DNA of 44,286 bases. It comes from Acidobacteriota bacterium (GTDB lineage Bacteria > Acidobacteriota > Terriglobia > Acidiferrales > UBA7541). This document shows positions 1-8,991 of this stretch, in pieces. A program made the position numbers and the translations under genes. The notes under the pieces were generated by a model that saw only the letters and a list, made by a program, of their open reading frames with translations, was not told the DNA's origin and made no database searches. Every line of letters begins with the position of its first letter. Position 1 is the stretch's first letter. The stretch covers positions 1 to 44,286 of the forward strand of contig QHYM01000109.1 of assembly GCA_003223295.1 (NCBI GenBank), given 5' to 3'.

Positions 1-75
1 ATCGGCTATATGGGTGGCAGTCTGCGGTACTCCGTCTTCAGTTTTCAGTTGGTTGGGATTTCAGCGTTCGGTGAA

Positions 76-807
76 TTACCCACCAACCTCCACCGGATAC
101 TCCTCTTCGGTGGAAGTAGGTAACGCCATTGGCGGCAACGAGCGCGCCGAGCGGCTGCGAAAATAAACGTAGGCAAGAACCATCGTAGGAAGCAGGACCA
201 GCGCCCCCTTCCATACGGCGGACGGGACGTAGACGCCACTGACCAAACCGGCGAAAGCGATTCCGACCATGAAATAGGGGAACACCCACTCGTAACAGCG
301 TTCGCAGACTTGCGTGATGGGTTGACCTTCGACGAGACCGATGACCATCGAGACAAGAACGGAGTTGAGGGGGAAATACATGCTCCCCGCAAGGATCAGG
401 CAAACCACTGAGGATTCCGTTCCGCTTACGCTGTGGACGATATGACAAGACTTGTAGGCCACGCTGCTGCTCAGGATGAGCGCTGCGGCGTTGAAGGCCA
501 CTTGAACAAGACGGGGGCGCTTCGCGCAAGCCCAAAGCGACTGAACCAGGGCGGCGATCAGGCTGATCGCAACAACTTGCGAAAAGGGCAGCGCCACAAT
601 CCCCAAGAGGAGGAAAACAAAGTTAGGGGAGATCGTGCCTTCCATACCGGGAATCCGGACCTTGAGAGCGGAGGCAAACGCGGCGAGCCCCATGTAAATG
701 AAGAACTGCAGAAGATTCGCGGAGTACCACGATCCGGCGGCGAGCAACAAGAGCAGGGTTCCTGCTGCGATTACCAGGGCGATGTAGGCTTTGGCTTGGC
801 TTGGCAT
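76..807 (-). CDS. Stand-alone MASE-like integral membrane protein
   Basis: A 243-residue, almost wholly hydrophobic protein with roughly seven membrane helices and a short polar tail. It has no enzymatic domain. By eye it aligns along nearly its whole length with the N-terminal membrane domain of the HD-GYP/GGDEF protein encoded at 3044-5632: shared blocks include a KVxxPGxxxTxSxNFxFxLxGI stretch, QSLWxxxxRPRLxQ, YFxxN and WxFPYxxxG. It is therefore a paralogue of a signalling input domain without the output modules. It starts at ATG 807 behind an AGGAGG about 10 bases upstream and lies 42 bases after the protease gene on the same strand, so the two are probably co-transcribed. Function unknown; a partner or decoy for the neighbouring signalling protein is inference only. 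Confidence 0.8.
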   Translation of the reverse strand: MPSQAKAYIALVIAAGTLLLLLAAGSWYSANLLQFFIYMGLAAFASALKVRIPGMEGTISPNFVFLLLGIVALPFSQVVAISLIAALVQSLWACAKRPRLVQVAFNAAALILSSSVAYKSCHIVHSVSGTESSVVCLILAGSMYFPLNSVLVSMVIGLVEGQPITQVCERCYEWVFPYFMVGIAFAGLVSGVYVPSAVWKGALVLLPTMVLAYVYFRSRSARSLPPMALPTSTEEEYPVEVGG

Positions 808-849
808 TTTCTCTGTTCCTCCTCTCAGTACTTGCGCCTTACCTGCCCA

Positions 850-2703
850 TTAGTTCTCGCCTGTTACCGTAATGCTTTGCGCTGTCGAGCTTGACTGGTC
901 TGATGAGTTGCCCCAGACAACGCCCGTACCCCAGACCACGCTGAACCCGTCGTTCGTGCTTGCTCCCCAACAAACGCTGCTGCCCCATACCACGGACGTT
1001 CCGTTTAGAACGTTGGTGCCCCAGACCACAGAGGTGTCCCACAGGGCGTCTGTTCCCCAAACAACGCTCGTTCCAGTAACTAAGTAAACGCTCTGCGTTG
1101 AGGGGTCATACACCGCCGTTGGAGACACAGCCGGAGCATCCGCAACATCGTTGCTGGATAGTGCAGCGGCAATATCAAGGTAGCCGGCGCCAATAGTGAA
1201 AATGTCGTAGTAATCAGTATAGGTGGTGCCCGTGGCCAGGTCCGTGGCGCTGCTACTGGCGGGGAACGTCTTGGAAGCTGTCTTCATCAACCGGGCCTTC
1301 ACCTGATCCGGTGTAAGGTTCGGGTTCTGCTGAAGCAGAAGTACAGCGGCGCCGCTGACCACAGGCGTGGCCATGCTCGTACCGCTTAACCGCATATAAG
1401 ATGTCGAGATCGTGTTCGTGGCCACTGTGGAAAGGGTGTTCTTCTTATTGTTCTTGTTATTGCCGCCCGAGCTGGTGGTGGTCGTCGAGCTGGTGTACTC
1501 GCTCAAATAAACGTCCGTGGGGGAAGCCAGCAGTGACGCATTCGGCGCCAGCGTGGAGACGACCTGATTCCCAGGTGCGACGATGTCAGGTTTCACCACA
1601 TAGTCGTATGCCGTCGGTCCTTTCGAGCTGTAGCTCGCAATGGTGTCGTCGATGCGGGTCGGTGTGTTTGCCGTCTTCATCACGCCCACTGTGATGACGT
1701 ACGGATCGTTGCCGGGAGCGGCGATGGTGCCGTAACCTTCCGTGCCTGCGCTGTCGTTCCGACCCTGGTTGCCCGCGGCGGCGAGCACCACGATGCCCGC
1801 ATTCCACGCAGCCTCGACAGCCTGACAGAGCGGATCGAGCGTATAGCTCTCGTAGACTTGGCGGCCAAGCGAGAGGTTGATCACTCGAATGTTGTAGGTA
1901 GATTTCAGACTGATGGCGGTCTGGATCGCCGCAATCACGCTGCTGTCTGTGCCGACGCCATTTTGATCCAGCACTCGCAGGTTAATGATGTTTGCGTTCG
2001 GCGCAATCCCTGTGAATGTGTGGGTAAAGTTCGAACCGGTGGAAAACCACCCTGCACCAGCAATGATCCCGGCCACGTGCGTTCCGTGTCCATACAGGTC
2101 CGAAGTATCCGTTGTGCCAGGAACAAAGCTTTGGCTATAGACAACGCGCGAACCGTAGGTCTGATTCGACGGAATCCACCAGTAGAGATCGCCAACGGCA
2201 GTGACGCCACTGTCAATGACTGCCACTCCGATGCCCGTGCCATCCAAGCCCCACTGCTGCAAAGCCACTTGCGCGTTGACCGTTTCGCGAGTGTAGTCGA
2301 GAGTGGACGTGGAGGTACCGGTGAGCGGACGATTGGGCGAGATGTAAGCAACGTCGGGATCGTCGGCCAGCTTTTGAAGCGATTCAACAGGGACGGAATA
2401 GTGGGCGCCCTTGATGACGTTCAGTTTCGTCTTCAGGACTCCGCCCTTGTTATGCACCTTCTGATGGTGGGCATCGGTGGGCGTTTCGTTGAATTGGATG
2501 ATCACATCTACCGTGGCGCCGTGGTGGCCGCCTTTGAGGGTGGCAAGGTCCTTGGATAGCTTGTGCTTCTTGCCGTCGGCAAAGGACAATCCAGCAGCCA
2601 GCAGCGTGACCAGGGCTAGCAAAGCGAGCCGCGCACCCCAGGTAGTGGTCTTCAACGGGCTGTCGCCATTCGTTGTCGGATTGTTTTGGCTAGTGCCTTG
2701 CAT
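850..2703 (-). CDS. Secreted subtilisin-like (S8) serine protease with SVVWG-repeat tail
   Basis: A 617-residue secreted peptidase. The start at ATG 2703 is chosen because AGGAGA sits 8 bases upstream; an in-frame extension to 2772 lacks one. Residues 24-42 form a hydrophobic export signal. Residues about 64-125 look like an I9-type inhibitory propeptide. The catalytic domain shows Asp164 (AVIDSG), His206 (GHGTHVAG), oxyanion Asn312 (AAAGN) and Ser443 (GTSMATP), so it should be active. A low-complexity Ser/Thr/Asn/Lys insertion (about 403-423) lies before the serine motif. The last 75 residues carry six SVVWG-type repeats. The next gene on the strand is the stand-alone membrane protein. The substrate is unknown; scavenging of external protein or processing of surface proteins are both possible. 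Confidence 0.93.
   Translation of the reverse strand: MQGTSQNNPTTNGDSPLKTTTWGARLALLALVTLLAAGLSFADGKKHKLSKDLATLKGGHHGATVDVIIQFNETPTDAHHQKVHNKGGVLKTKLNVIKGAHYSVPVESLQKLADDPDVAYISPNRPLTGTSTSTLDYTRETVNAQVALQQWGLDGTGIGVAVIDSGVTAVGDLYWWIPSNQTYGSRVVYSQSFVPGTTDTSDLYGHGTHVAGIIAGAGWFSTGSNFTHTFTGIAPNANIINLRVLDQNGVGTDSSVIAAIQTAISLKSTYNIRVINLSLGRQVYESYTLDPLCQAVEAAWNAGIVVLAAAGNQGRNDSAGTEGYGTIAAPGNDPYVITVGVMKTANTPTRIDDTIASYSSKGPTAYDYVVKPDIVAPGNQVVSTLAPNASLLASPTDVYLSEYTSSTTTTSSGGNNKNNKKNTLSTVATNTISTSYMRLSGTSMATPVVSGAAVLLLQQNPNLTPDQVKARLMKTASKTFPASSSATDLATGTTYTDYYDIFTIGAGYLDIAAALSSNDVADAPAVSPTAVYDPSTQSVYLVTGTSVVWGTDALWDTSVVWGTNVLNGTSVVWGSSVCWGASTNDGFSVVWGTGVVWGNSSDQSSSTAQSITVTGEN
907..1071 (-). repeat. SVVWG-type repeat block in the protease C-terminus
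   Basis: Codons 545-599 of the S8 protease encode TSVVWGT twice, then TSVVWGS, SVCWGA, SVVWGT and GVVWGN, spaced 6-19 residues apart. The plus strand shows the matching recurrent CCCCAGACCAC-like unit. Such short beta-prone repeats could form a stacked tail or a cell-surface anchor; this is inference. Confidence 0.75.
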
Positions 2704-3043
2704 TCTAAACTCTCCTAAGAAACAGGGCCGATGAAGATCCGGTGAACAGCATCTCGATTCAGAATGGAGCAAGTTTCACGCACTAGGCTGTAGGGGTCGA
2801 TGGTACAGGAGTGGGGGGCTGCTAGTACGAAGGTACAGCCAGTTTTTGGCGACAGTGATGAGGCCAGCATAAATCACTAGTTACTTGCCTGGGGGCATTT
2901 TCTACCCCTCGTGCCAAGGACAATGGCGTTTTGTCTTGGAACACATCCGGCTCTTAGTACTATAGGCAGAGTTCTGTCATAACGGCCAAACTGGCTCGAC
3001 ACGGGGGTTGTTCAGTATTCCCCTGATTAAAGGTTGGTCAAAG
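2704..3043. other. Divergent intergenic region, protease / HD-GYP gene
   Basis: This 340-base region separates the protease operon (minus) from the HD-GYP gene (plus). It contains the protease ribosome binding site, a run of six G's near 2813-2818, and a sigma70-like promoter pair facing the HD-GYP gene (listed separately). I found no convincing promoter hexamers for the minus strand and no coding sequence. Confidence 0.6.
2936..2963 (+). promoter_or_regulatory. Candidate sigma70 promoter for the HD-GYP/GGDEF gene
   Basis: TTGGAA (2936-2941) and TACTAT (2958-2963) are separated by 16 bases. Transcription would begin near 2970, leaving a leader of about 75 bases before ATG 3044. Confidence 0.4.
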
Positions 3044-5632
3044 ATGTCGATGTCCAGGGGCTTCGTCGGCCCCAAGAATGTCCCGAACGGCGCGCTCGAA
3101 GCACTCGACCGTCAGAGTGTCGACTCTGCACGGGTAAACAAGCGAAATCCCGCGAAAGAACCTTCAAGAAGGATCCGGAATTGGTGGAGGCGTGTTTGGA
3201 GTATGCCCGGACAGCAAGGGCGCTTTCTGGGCTGGCCGGCAACCATATTCATTGTGACGCAGGTGCTGGCCGGCATTCCTTTGCTTCCGTATGCCTTGTT
3301 GCATTGGCACAGTGACAACTCACTGCGGTTTGCCAGTTTTCTCGCCGTGGCGTTGGGGGCGTCCCTTTTCAAAGTACAGCTACCAGGCATCCAGGCCACG
3401 ATGTCCGCCAATTTCCTGTTTATCCTCGTAGGGATTCTCGATCTTTCCTATTCAGAGACTTTGCTCATGGGGTGTTTGGGAGGACTGGCGCAATCGCTTT
3501 GGCAGGCAAAACCTCGTCCGCGTTTGATTCAAATCCTGTTCAATTTCGCCAATCTTGCGTTATCCATCTCACTCGCGGACTCGGTCTTCCACAGCCATTT
3601 CGCCTACGTCGTCGGATTGCGGTGGCCGCTGCTCCTGGCGGCAGCCTCGACAACGTATTTTGCGATGAACACGTTGTCCGTTTCAGGCGTCATCGCGATG
3701 ACCGAGCGCCGGAATCCCATATTGGTATGGAAGGAATGTTACCTCTGGTCGTTTCCTTATTATTTGTTGGGCGCTTTGATTGCCGGCGGCGTGAGCATCA
3801 TTAACCGGTCCCTAGGGTGGCAAGTCGCCATCTTGGTCTTGCCCGTCGTTTACTGGATTTACCGATCCTATCGAACGTATCTCGACCGATTGGAAGCGGA
3901 GAAGAAACACACGGAAGCGATCGCTGATCTGCACCTGCGCACGATCGAGGCTCTGTCCCTCGCTATTGAGGCGAAAGATCACAACACGCACGATCACTTG
4001 AAGCGCGTGCAGATCTATGCCATGCAAATTGGCAAGGATCTCGGCCTTGATGAGGCGCAGTTGAACGCCATCCGCGCCGCTGCGATGCTGCACGATATCG
4101 GCAAACTGGCCGTTCCGGAGCACATCCTTTCCAAGCCGGGGCGGCTTACTCCCGAAGAGTTTGAGAAGTTGAAAATCCATCCGGTGGTGGGCGCGGGGAT
4201 TCTGGACCGAGTGCAATTTCCGTACCCGGTCGTGCCGATTGTGCGTTCGCACCACGAAAAGTGGAATGGAACGGGCTACCCTGACGGTTTGTCTGGCGAA
4301 GGAATCCCGATTGGCGCGCGGATCCTGTCGGCGGTGGATTGTTTCGACGCATTGACCTCGGAGCGGCCTTATCGACGGGCGGTCTCGCCGGACGAGGCCA
4401 TGGCTTTGTTGCGGGCGGAAAGCGCCCGAAGCTATGACCCGCGCGTGGTGGAATGCCTCGAGCGACGGTATCTGGAATTGGAAGAAGTCGTAAGCCGCTC
4501 GACGAGAGAAGGTAGTCCGTTTGAGGTGGTTTCGAAAGTAGACCGGCTCGTGGCCCCTTCCGCGGGATTTGCAGAAGTGCCGGACGAAGCAGAGGTTCGC
4601 GCGGCGTCGTTTCTTGCGTCCATTGTGTCTGCCCGGCAAGAGGCGCAACTTCTCTTCGAGCTGGCGCAGACTCTGGGCAACTCGTTGAGCTTGCGGGAAA
4701 CGCTTTCCGTGGTTGCGGTGCGCTTGAAAGAGATGATTCCCTACGATTCGATCGCTTTCTATATCTGTGAGGATGGGAAACTGGTTCCAAGATACGTGCA
4801 TGGAGTGGACTACGATCTGTTCACGTCCATCGAGATTCCGCTTGGACAGGGAGTTACAGGTTGGGTAGCGCAAACCGAAAAGCCAATCATCAATGGGGAT
4901 CCAGCGGCGGAGACAAAATATCTCGGAGATCGTGCTCAGATTCCCGTGCTTCAGTCGGCGCTTTCTGTACCTCTGCGGGGGCGCGACGGCGCCGCCGGCG
5001 TGCTATCACTTTACTTGCGAGCAAAGCAGGGCTTTACAAAAGACCACCTGCGCCTCTTGCTGGCGGCCAGCTCGAAGCTCGGACTGTCTGTTGAGAATGC
5101 ATTGCAATTTGAAAGGGCACAAGACACCGCGAGCACCGATTTCCTGACGGAGTTACCGAACGCGCGCTCGATCTGCGTCCACCTCGAACAAGAGATTTCG
5201 CGCTCGCGCCGCAACGCGAGTCCGCTGGCGGTGCTGATGAGCGACCTCAATGGATTCAAAAATGTGAACGACAACTTTGGACACCTTGTCGGGAACAAGC
5301 TGCTGCAGGAGATCGCAAAGAATTTGAAAAACGCCTGCCGCGAATATGATCAGGTCGGCCGCCTGGGAGGTGATGAGTTTGTGTTCGTACTCCCGGAGCT
5401 CACTAAAGATGGGGCCGAAGAGTTGACGCCGCGCCTGGAACTTGCTGTCGAGGAGGCCGGCCGGTCGATTTGTGGCACCACGGTAGTCACGGCGAGCATT
5501 GGGTGTGCGTTCTATCCGAAAGATGGTTCTACTGCAGAAGAGCTCCTGTCCGAAGCGGATCGCCGGATGTATGAAACTAAGGAAACCTATTACAAGCGGC
5601 GCGGCGAAGCGCCACGGCTCCAGGTCGGCTGA
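3044..5632 (+). CDS. Membrane HD-GYP / GAF / GGDEF cyclic-di-GMP signalling protein
   Basis: An 862-residue protein with both c-di-GMP hydrolase and cyclase modules. Residues about 50-275 form a multi-helix membrane input domain. An HD-GYP domain follows (about 285-470) with HD at 350-351 (HDIGK), paired His 403-404 and GYP at 411-413. A GAF domain spans about 525-680. The C-terminal diguanylate cyclase domain has an intact GGDEF at 775-779. Both catalytic signatures look complete, so it may switch between synthesis and breakdown of c-di-GMP according to membrane and GAF inputs. ATG 3044 is preferred (AAAGG 10 bases upstream) over an in-frame TTG at 3008, which has only a G-run immediately before it. 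The ABC transporter operon begins 52 bases downstream on the same strand and might be co-transcribed. Confidence 0.93.
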   Translation: MSMSRGFVGPKNVPNGALEALDRQSVDSARVNKRNPAKEPSRRIRNWWRRVWSMPGQQGRFLGWPATIFIVTQVLAGIPLLPYALLHWHSDNSLRFASFLAVALGASLFKVQLPGIQATMSANFLFILVGILDLSYSETLLMGCLGGLAQSLWQAKPRPRLIQILFNFANLALSISLADSVFHSHFAYVVGLRWPLLLAAASTTYFAMNTLSVSGVIAMTERRNPILVWKECYLWSFPYYLLGALIAGGVSIINRSLGWQVAILVLPVVYWIYRSYRTYLDRLEAEKKHTEAIADLHLRTIEALSLAIEAKDHNTHDHLKRVQIYAMQIGKDLGLDEAQLNAIRAAAMLHDIGKLAVPEHILSKPGRLTPEEFEKLKIHPVVGAGILDRVQFPYPVVPIVRSHHEKWNGTGYPDGLSGEGIPIGARILSAVDCFDALTSERPYRRAVSPDEAMALLRAESARSYDPRVVECLERRYLELEEVVSRSTREGSPFEVVSKVDRLVAPSAGFAEVPDEAEVRAASFLASIVSARQEAQLLFELAQTLGNSLSLRETLSVVAVRLKEMIPYDSIAFYICEDGKLVPRYVHGVDYDLFTSIEIPLGQGVTGWVAQTEKPIINGDPAAETKYLGDRAQIPVLQSALSVPLRGRDGAAGVLSLYLRAKQGFTKDHLRLLLAASSKLGLSVENALQFERAQDTASTDFLTELPNARSICVHLEQEISRSRRNASPLAVLMSDLNGFKNVNDNFGHLVGNKLLQEIAKNLKNACREYDQVGRLGGDEFVFVLPELTKDGAEELTPRLELAVEEAGRSICGTTVVTASIGCAFYPKDGSTAEELLSEADRRMYETKETYYKRRGEAPRLQVG

Positions 5633-5684
5633 TTAGCCTCGACGGCTCTCGCTCATTGGAGAATTGCCATAAGCGCGAAACAAA

Positions 5685-6545
5685 ATGAGACACGGAATTC
5701 AAAGAATCGGCGTACGGTTGCTCATGCTTGTGGCGCTCTGCCTGCTCGGCGGCCTCTTGAGTGCGTCGCTGGTCCGCTTTTCTCCGGGCTATGGAGTCGA
5801 CGAGCGTGAACTTGATCCTCGCTTGAGCCCAGCGACCGTGGAAGCTATTCGAAACTCGCATCGCCTCAATTCCGGCCTCCTTTCTTACTATGGCCATTAT
5901 CTCGCGGGAGCTGTGCACGGCGACTTCGGTTCTTCGGAGTGGCTGCAGCGCCCGATTTCGTCGCTGATTAAAGAACGCCTTCCGGTGACGGGCCGTTCCG
6001 TCCTGATGGGAGTTCTTGTGGCCTGGGTGGTAGCCCTCGCGATTTCTCTTGCTACCGTGTTTTTTCGCGGATACCTCCTGGACATCTCGGGCACGTTGGT
6101 GAGCGGCGTGTTGATCGCACTGCCTGCAGCAGTGGTCGCCATCTTCTCCGTTTATCTTCGTACGCCCGTATTTCTGGCCATCGCCCTCGTGACGTTTCCC
6201 AAATTATTTAGATATCTACGAAACTTGTTGGCTCACGCGTACGCGCAGCCGTACATTTTGGCAGCGCAAGCGCGGGGAATCGGACAAGCGAGAATTTTGT
6301 TCCACCATGTCCTGCCCTTAGCTGCGCCCGCACTTTTTGCGCTCCTCGGCGTTTCTTTGAGCATGGCCTTCGGTGCAGCGATTCCGATCGAAGCGCTTTG
6401 CGATTCTCCAGGGGTGGGGCAGTTGGCCTGGCAGGCAGCGCTGAATCGCGATTTGCCGTTGATCATGAATCTGACGCTGCTCGTCACGATAATCACCGTG
6501 GCAGCGAATTCTTTTGCCAACGTTGCGAGCGAGAGGTCGCTGTGA
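5685..6545 (+). CDS. Peptide-type ABC transporter permease (DppB/OppB-like)
   Basis: A 286-residue inner-membrane permease of the dipeptide/oligopeptide/nickel importer family. It has an N-terminal helix, a periplasmic stretch (about 35-95), then about five helices. The ATPase-coupling loop is visible as AAQARGIG followed by HHVLP. It is slightly shorter than typical DppB proteins (300-340 residues). It is the first gene of a four-gene transporter operon: its TGA (6543-6545) shares one base with the ATG of the next permease. No strong ribosome binding site precedes ATG 5685. Confidence 0.88.
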   Translation: MRHGIQRIGVRLLMLVALCLLGGLLSASLVRFSPGYGVDERELDPRLSPATVEAIRNSHRLNSGLLSYYGHYLAGAVHGDFGSSEWLQRPISSLIKERLPVTGRSVLMGVLVAWVVALAISLATVFFRGYLLDISGTLVSGVLIALPAAVVAIFSVYLRTPVFLAIALVTFPKLFRYLRNLLAHAYAQPYILAAQARGIGQARILFHHVLPLAAPALFALLGVSLSMAFGAAIPIEALCDSPGVGQLAWQAALNRDLPLIMNLTLLVTIITVAANSFANVASERSL

Positions 6546-7357
6546 TGACCCGCAGAAGGCTTCGCGTAATTTGCGCTGCGGTGTTGTGCGCCATCTTTGG
6601 CGTTGGCCTGTTCGCCAGCACGGTCAGCCCCTATTCGTACGCCAGGCAATTCCGTGAGCGGCCGAACGCTGCGCCGTCGGCCTCACACCTGCTAGGTACG
6701 GACAGTCTCGGGAGAGATTTGTTTGCGCGGTTAGTATACGGAACACGGGTGTCGCTGTTGCTGGCACCGGCGGCTGCGTTGCTGGCCACTCTCATCGCCG
6801 GCGTCTTCGGCGGCTTAGCGGGGCTTGTAGGAGGATGGTGCGAAAAGTTAGTCCTCGCAGCGGCTGATCTGTCTATGGCCCTTCCGCTGCTGTTTGTCCT
6901 GCTCGCGCTGCGTGCCGTGCTTCCTTTGGATATTTCTCCCATTCTCTCTGTCATCGCCACGTTTGTCTTGCTGGGTTTGTTGGGCTGGCCATCTTCGCTG
7001 CGTGTTGTCTGGGCCACGACGAGAAATCTTCGAAATTCCGACTTTCTTCTGCTTGCGCGCGCCACGGGATGCGGGCGGTGGAGAATGATCGTGCGCCACG
7101 TGTTCCCCAATCTGCGGCCCGTCCTGTTCGCGCAGTTTTGGATTTCCATTCCACTTTTCGTTTTGACCGAAGCCACTCTCAGCATGCTCGGGCTCGGCGT
7201 GATGGAACCCTTGCCTTCCTGGGGCAATTTGTTGCGCGGTCTGGAAGATATCTCTGCCGTCAGCGCAAACCTTTGGAGGCTCGCACCTCTGATCCTGCTG
7301 GTTCTTGTGGTGATCTGTTTTCAGCTCATTCTGCCCGCACAGGAGGAAACTGCTTGA
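6545..7357 (+). CDS. Peptide-type ABC transporter permease (DppC/OppC-like)
   Basis: A 270-residue second permease. Its N-terminal helix is followed by the LLGTDSLGRDLFARLVYGTR segment characteristic of DppC/OppC proteins and a coupling loop ARATGCG...RHVFPN. ATG 6545 overlaps the upstream stop by one base (TGATG), and its own stop overlaps the next ATG in the same way, indicating translational coupling. A longer frame beginning at 6398 lies inside the upstream gene and is not used. With the preceding permease it should form the heterodimeric channel. Confidence 0.9.
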   Translation: MTRRRLRVICAAVLCAIFGVGLFASTVSPYSYARQFRERPNAAPSASHLLGTDSLGRDLFARLVYGTRVSLLLAPAAALLATLIAGVFGGLAGLVGGWCEKLVLAAADLSMALPLLFVLLALRAVLPLDISPILSVIATFVLLGLLGWPSSLRVVWATTRNLRNSDFLLLARATGCGRWRMIVRHVFPNLRPVLFAQFWISIPLFVLTEATLSMLGLGVMEPLPSWGNLLRGLEDISAVSANLWRLAPLILLVLVVICFQLILPAQEETA

Positions 7358-8991
7358 TGTCCAGTCGTCTAAAGAACCTAGCTCTCATTGCCCTGCTGGC
7401 TTTCGCGCTCCCGGTTCGCGCACAAACGGGTGGGGAACTGCACTTCTGCCTCCACGGTGAACCCAAGACTTTTAATCCGGTTCTGGTGGACGATGAACCT
7501 TCGGAGAACATCCGCTACCTGACTGGTGGTGTGCTCATTCGGCTGAACCGTCAGACTCAAGCGCTCGATCCGGCATTGGCGACCTCTTGGAAAGTTTCTC
7601 GCGATCGGCGCACGATCACCTTCCATCTGCGGAAAGGCATTTATTTTTCCGACGGCACGCCCTTCAGCTCTGAGGATGTGGCCTACACCATGCGGCTGCT
7701 GATGGATCCGGAAACACATTCGACTACAGGGGACGCGTTCCGCTCCGGAGAAGGAGCGGTGCAAGTGCGGGCTCCTGGGCCGGACATTGTGGTCATCACC
7801 TTTCCGGCTCCTATCGCAGGGCTGGAGCGCCTCTTCGATCAAGTCGCCATCCTTTCAGCGCATTCCCCCAAAAAGGAGATGGCCGTCCTCGGCCCGTTCT
7901 ATGTGGCCGATTACAAAGCGGGTTCCTACGTGCTGCTGCAGAAGAATCAGAACTACTGGAAGCATGATGCTCAAGGACATGCCTTACCCTACATTGACAG
8001 CGTCCGCCTGGACATCCAGCGCAATCGTGACATTGAGCTTTTGCGTTTTCGTCGCGGGGAATTGCAATTGATCAATCGCCTAGACGCGGAACAGTTCGAC
8101 CGCTTGCAGCAGGAAAATCCGGTGGTGACGAAAAACGCGGGCACTGGCCTCGACGCCGAAGAGCTGTGGTTTAATCAGGTGCCCGCCGCCCCACTCCCCG
8201 AATACAAGAAAGCCTGGTTCAGGACGAAGGGGTTTCGCAAAGCCATCTCCATGGCCATCAACCGCGCGGATCTTTGCCGCATCGTCTATGCGGGCTACGC
8301 GAAACCCGCCTACGGCCCGGTCTCTCCTTCCAATCAGTTTTGGTTCAATAAATCACTCGAAGATCCGAAATACGATCCGCAAGCGGCATTGCGGCTGCTC
8401 GCACAAGCCGGGTTCCGCTACGAAAACGAGTCGTTGAAAGATCGCGCCGGAAATCGCGTCGAGTTTACTGTGGTCACGAATTCCGGGAACGCAGCACGCG
8501 AGAAGATAGCGACGATGATCCAGCAGGACCTGACGCAAGTGGGAATCAAAGTCAACGTTGTAACCCTGGACTTTCCTTCTCTCATTGAGAGGATAACGCG
8601 CACCTTCGATTACGATGCCTGCATTCTGGGCCTGGTCAATACCGACCTGGATCCGAACGGCCAAATGAATGTTTGGTTGAGCTCCAGCGAGAACCATCAG
8701 TGGAATCCCAGCCAAAAGGCGCCTGCCACGTCGTGGGAGGCGGAGATCGACAAGCTGATGCGCGAACAGGCGGCTGCGGCCACGGAGAAAGAGCGAAAGG
8801 CCAAGTTTGATCGTGTCCAACAAATTGCCGCGGAGCAACAGCCCTTCATCTACCTGATCAACAAGGATGTGCTCCTTGCCGTGTCTCCCAGCGTCATCGG
8901 TGCCGTCCCGGTGGTCCTGAATCCTCCGGGATTTTGGAATGTGGAAACGCTGAGGTTGGGGCCTGCGCCGGAACTGGGAGTTCAGAAGTGA
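7357..8991 (+). CDS. Extracytoplasmic substrate-binding protein, family 5
   Basis: A 544-residue solute-binding protein of the peptide/nickel family. It begins with a signal peptide (MSSRLKNLALIALLAFALPVRA, likely cleaved before QTGG). Family-5 landmarks include PKTFNPV near the mature N-terminus, LATSWKVSxDxxTxTFHLRKGIxFSDGTP and AxxMAINRADL. The start ATG 7357 overlaps the upstream stop and has AGGAGG at 7341-7346. The mature protein should sit in the periplasm and deliver peptides or similar ligands to the two permeases. The ligand cannot be read from the sequence. Confidence 0.92.
   Translation: MSSRLKNLALIALLAFALPVRAQTGGELHFCLHGEPKTFNPVLVDDEPSENIRYLTGGVLIRLNRQTQALDPALATSWKVSRDRRTITFHLRKGIYFSDGTPFSSEDVAYTMRLLMDPETHSTTGDAFRSGEGAVQVRAPGPDIVVITFPAPIAGLERLFDQVAILSAHSPKKEMAVLGPFYVADYKAGSYVLLQKNQNYWKHDAQGHALPYIDSVRLDIQRNRDIELLRFRRGELQLINRLDAEQFDRLQQENPVVTKNAGTGLDAEELWFNQVPAAPLPEYKKAWFRTKGFRKAISMAINRADLCRIVYAGYAKPAYGPVSPSNQFWFNKSLEDPKYDPQAALRLLAQAGFRYENESLKDRAGNRVEFTVVTNSGNAAREKIATMIQQDLTQVGIKVNVVTLDFPSLIERITRTFDYDACILGLVNTDLDPNGQMNVWLSSSENHQWNPSQKAPATSWEAEIDKLMREQAAAATEKERKAKFDRVQQIAAEQQPFIYLINKDVLLAVSPSVIGAVPVVLNPPGFWNVETLRLGPAPELGVQK

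Noticed and set aside
433-894. 153-codon plus-strand frame opposite the stand-alone membrane protein
   Set aside because: Highly charged, no motif, and it runs across the intergenic gap and the protease end; the minus-strand frame is homologous to another protein in the window.
3008-3043. TTG 3008 as start of the HD-GYP gene
   Set aside because: The 12 extra residues add nothing recognisable and only a G-run directly abuts the codon; ATG 3044 has AAAGG upstream.
3812-4873. 353-codon frame antisense to the HD-GYP/GGDEF gene
   Set aside because: It mirrors a gene with intact catalytic motifs; the translated sequence is Arg/His-rich without a recognisable domain. Long antisense frames are expected in GC-rich coding DNA.
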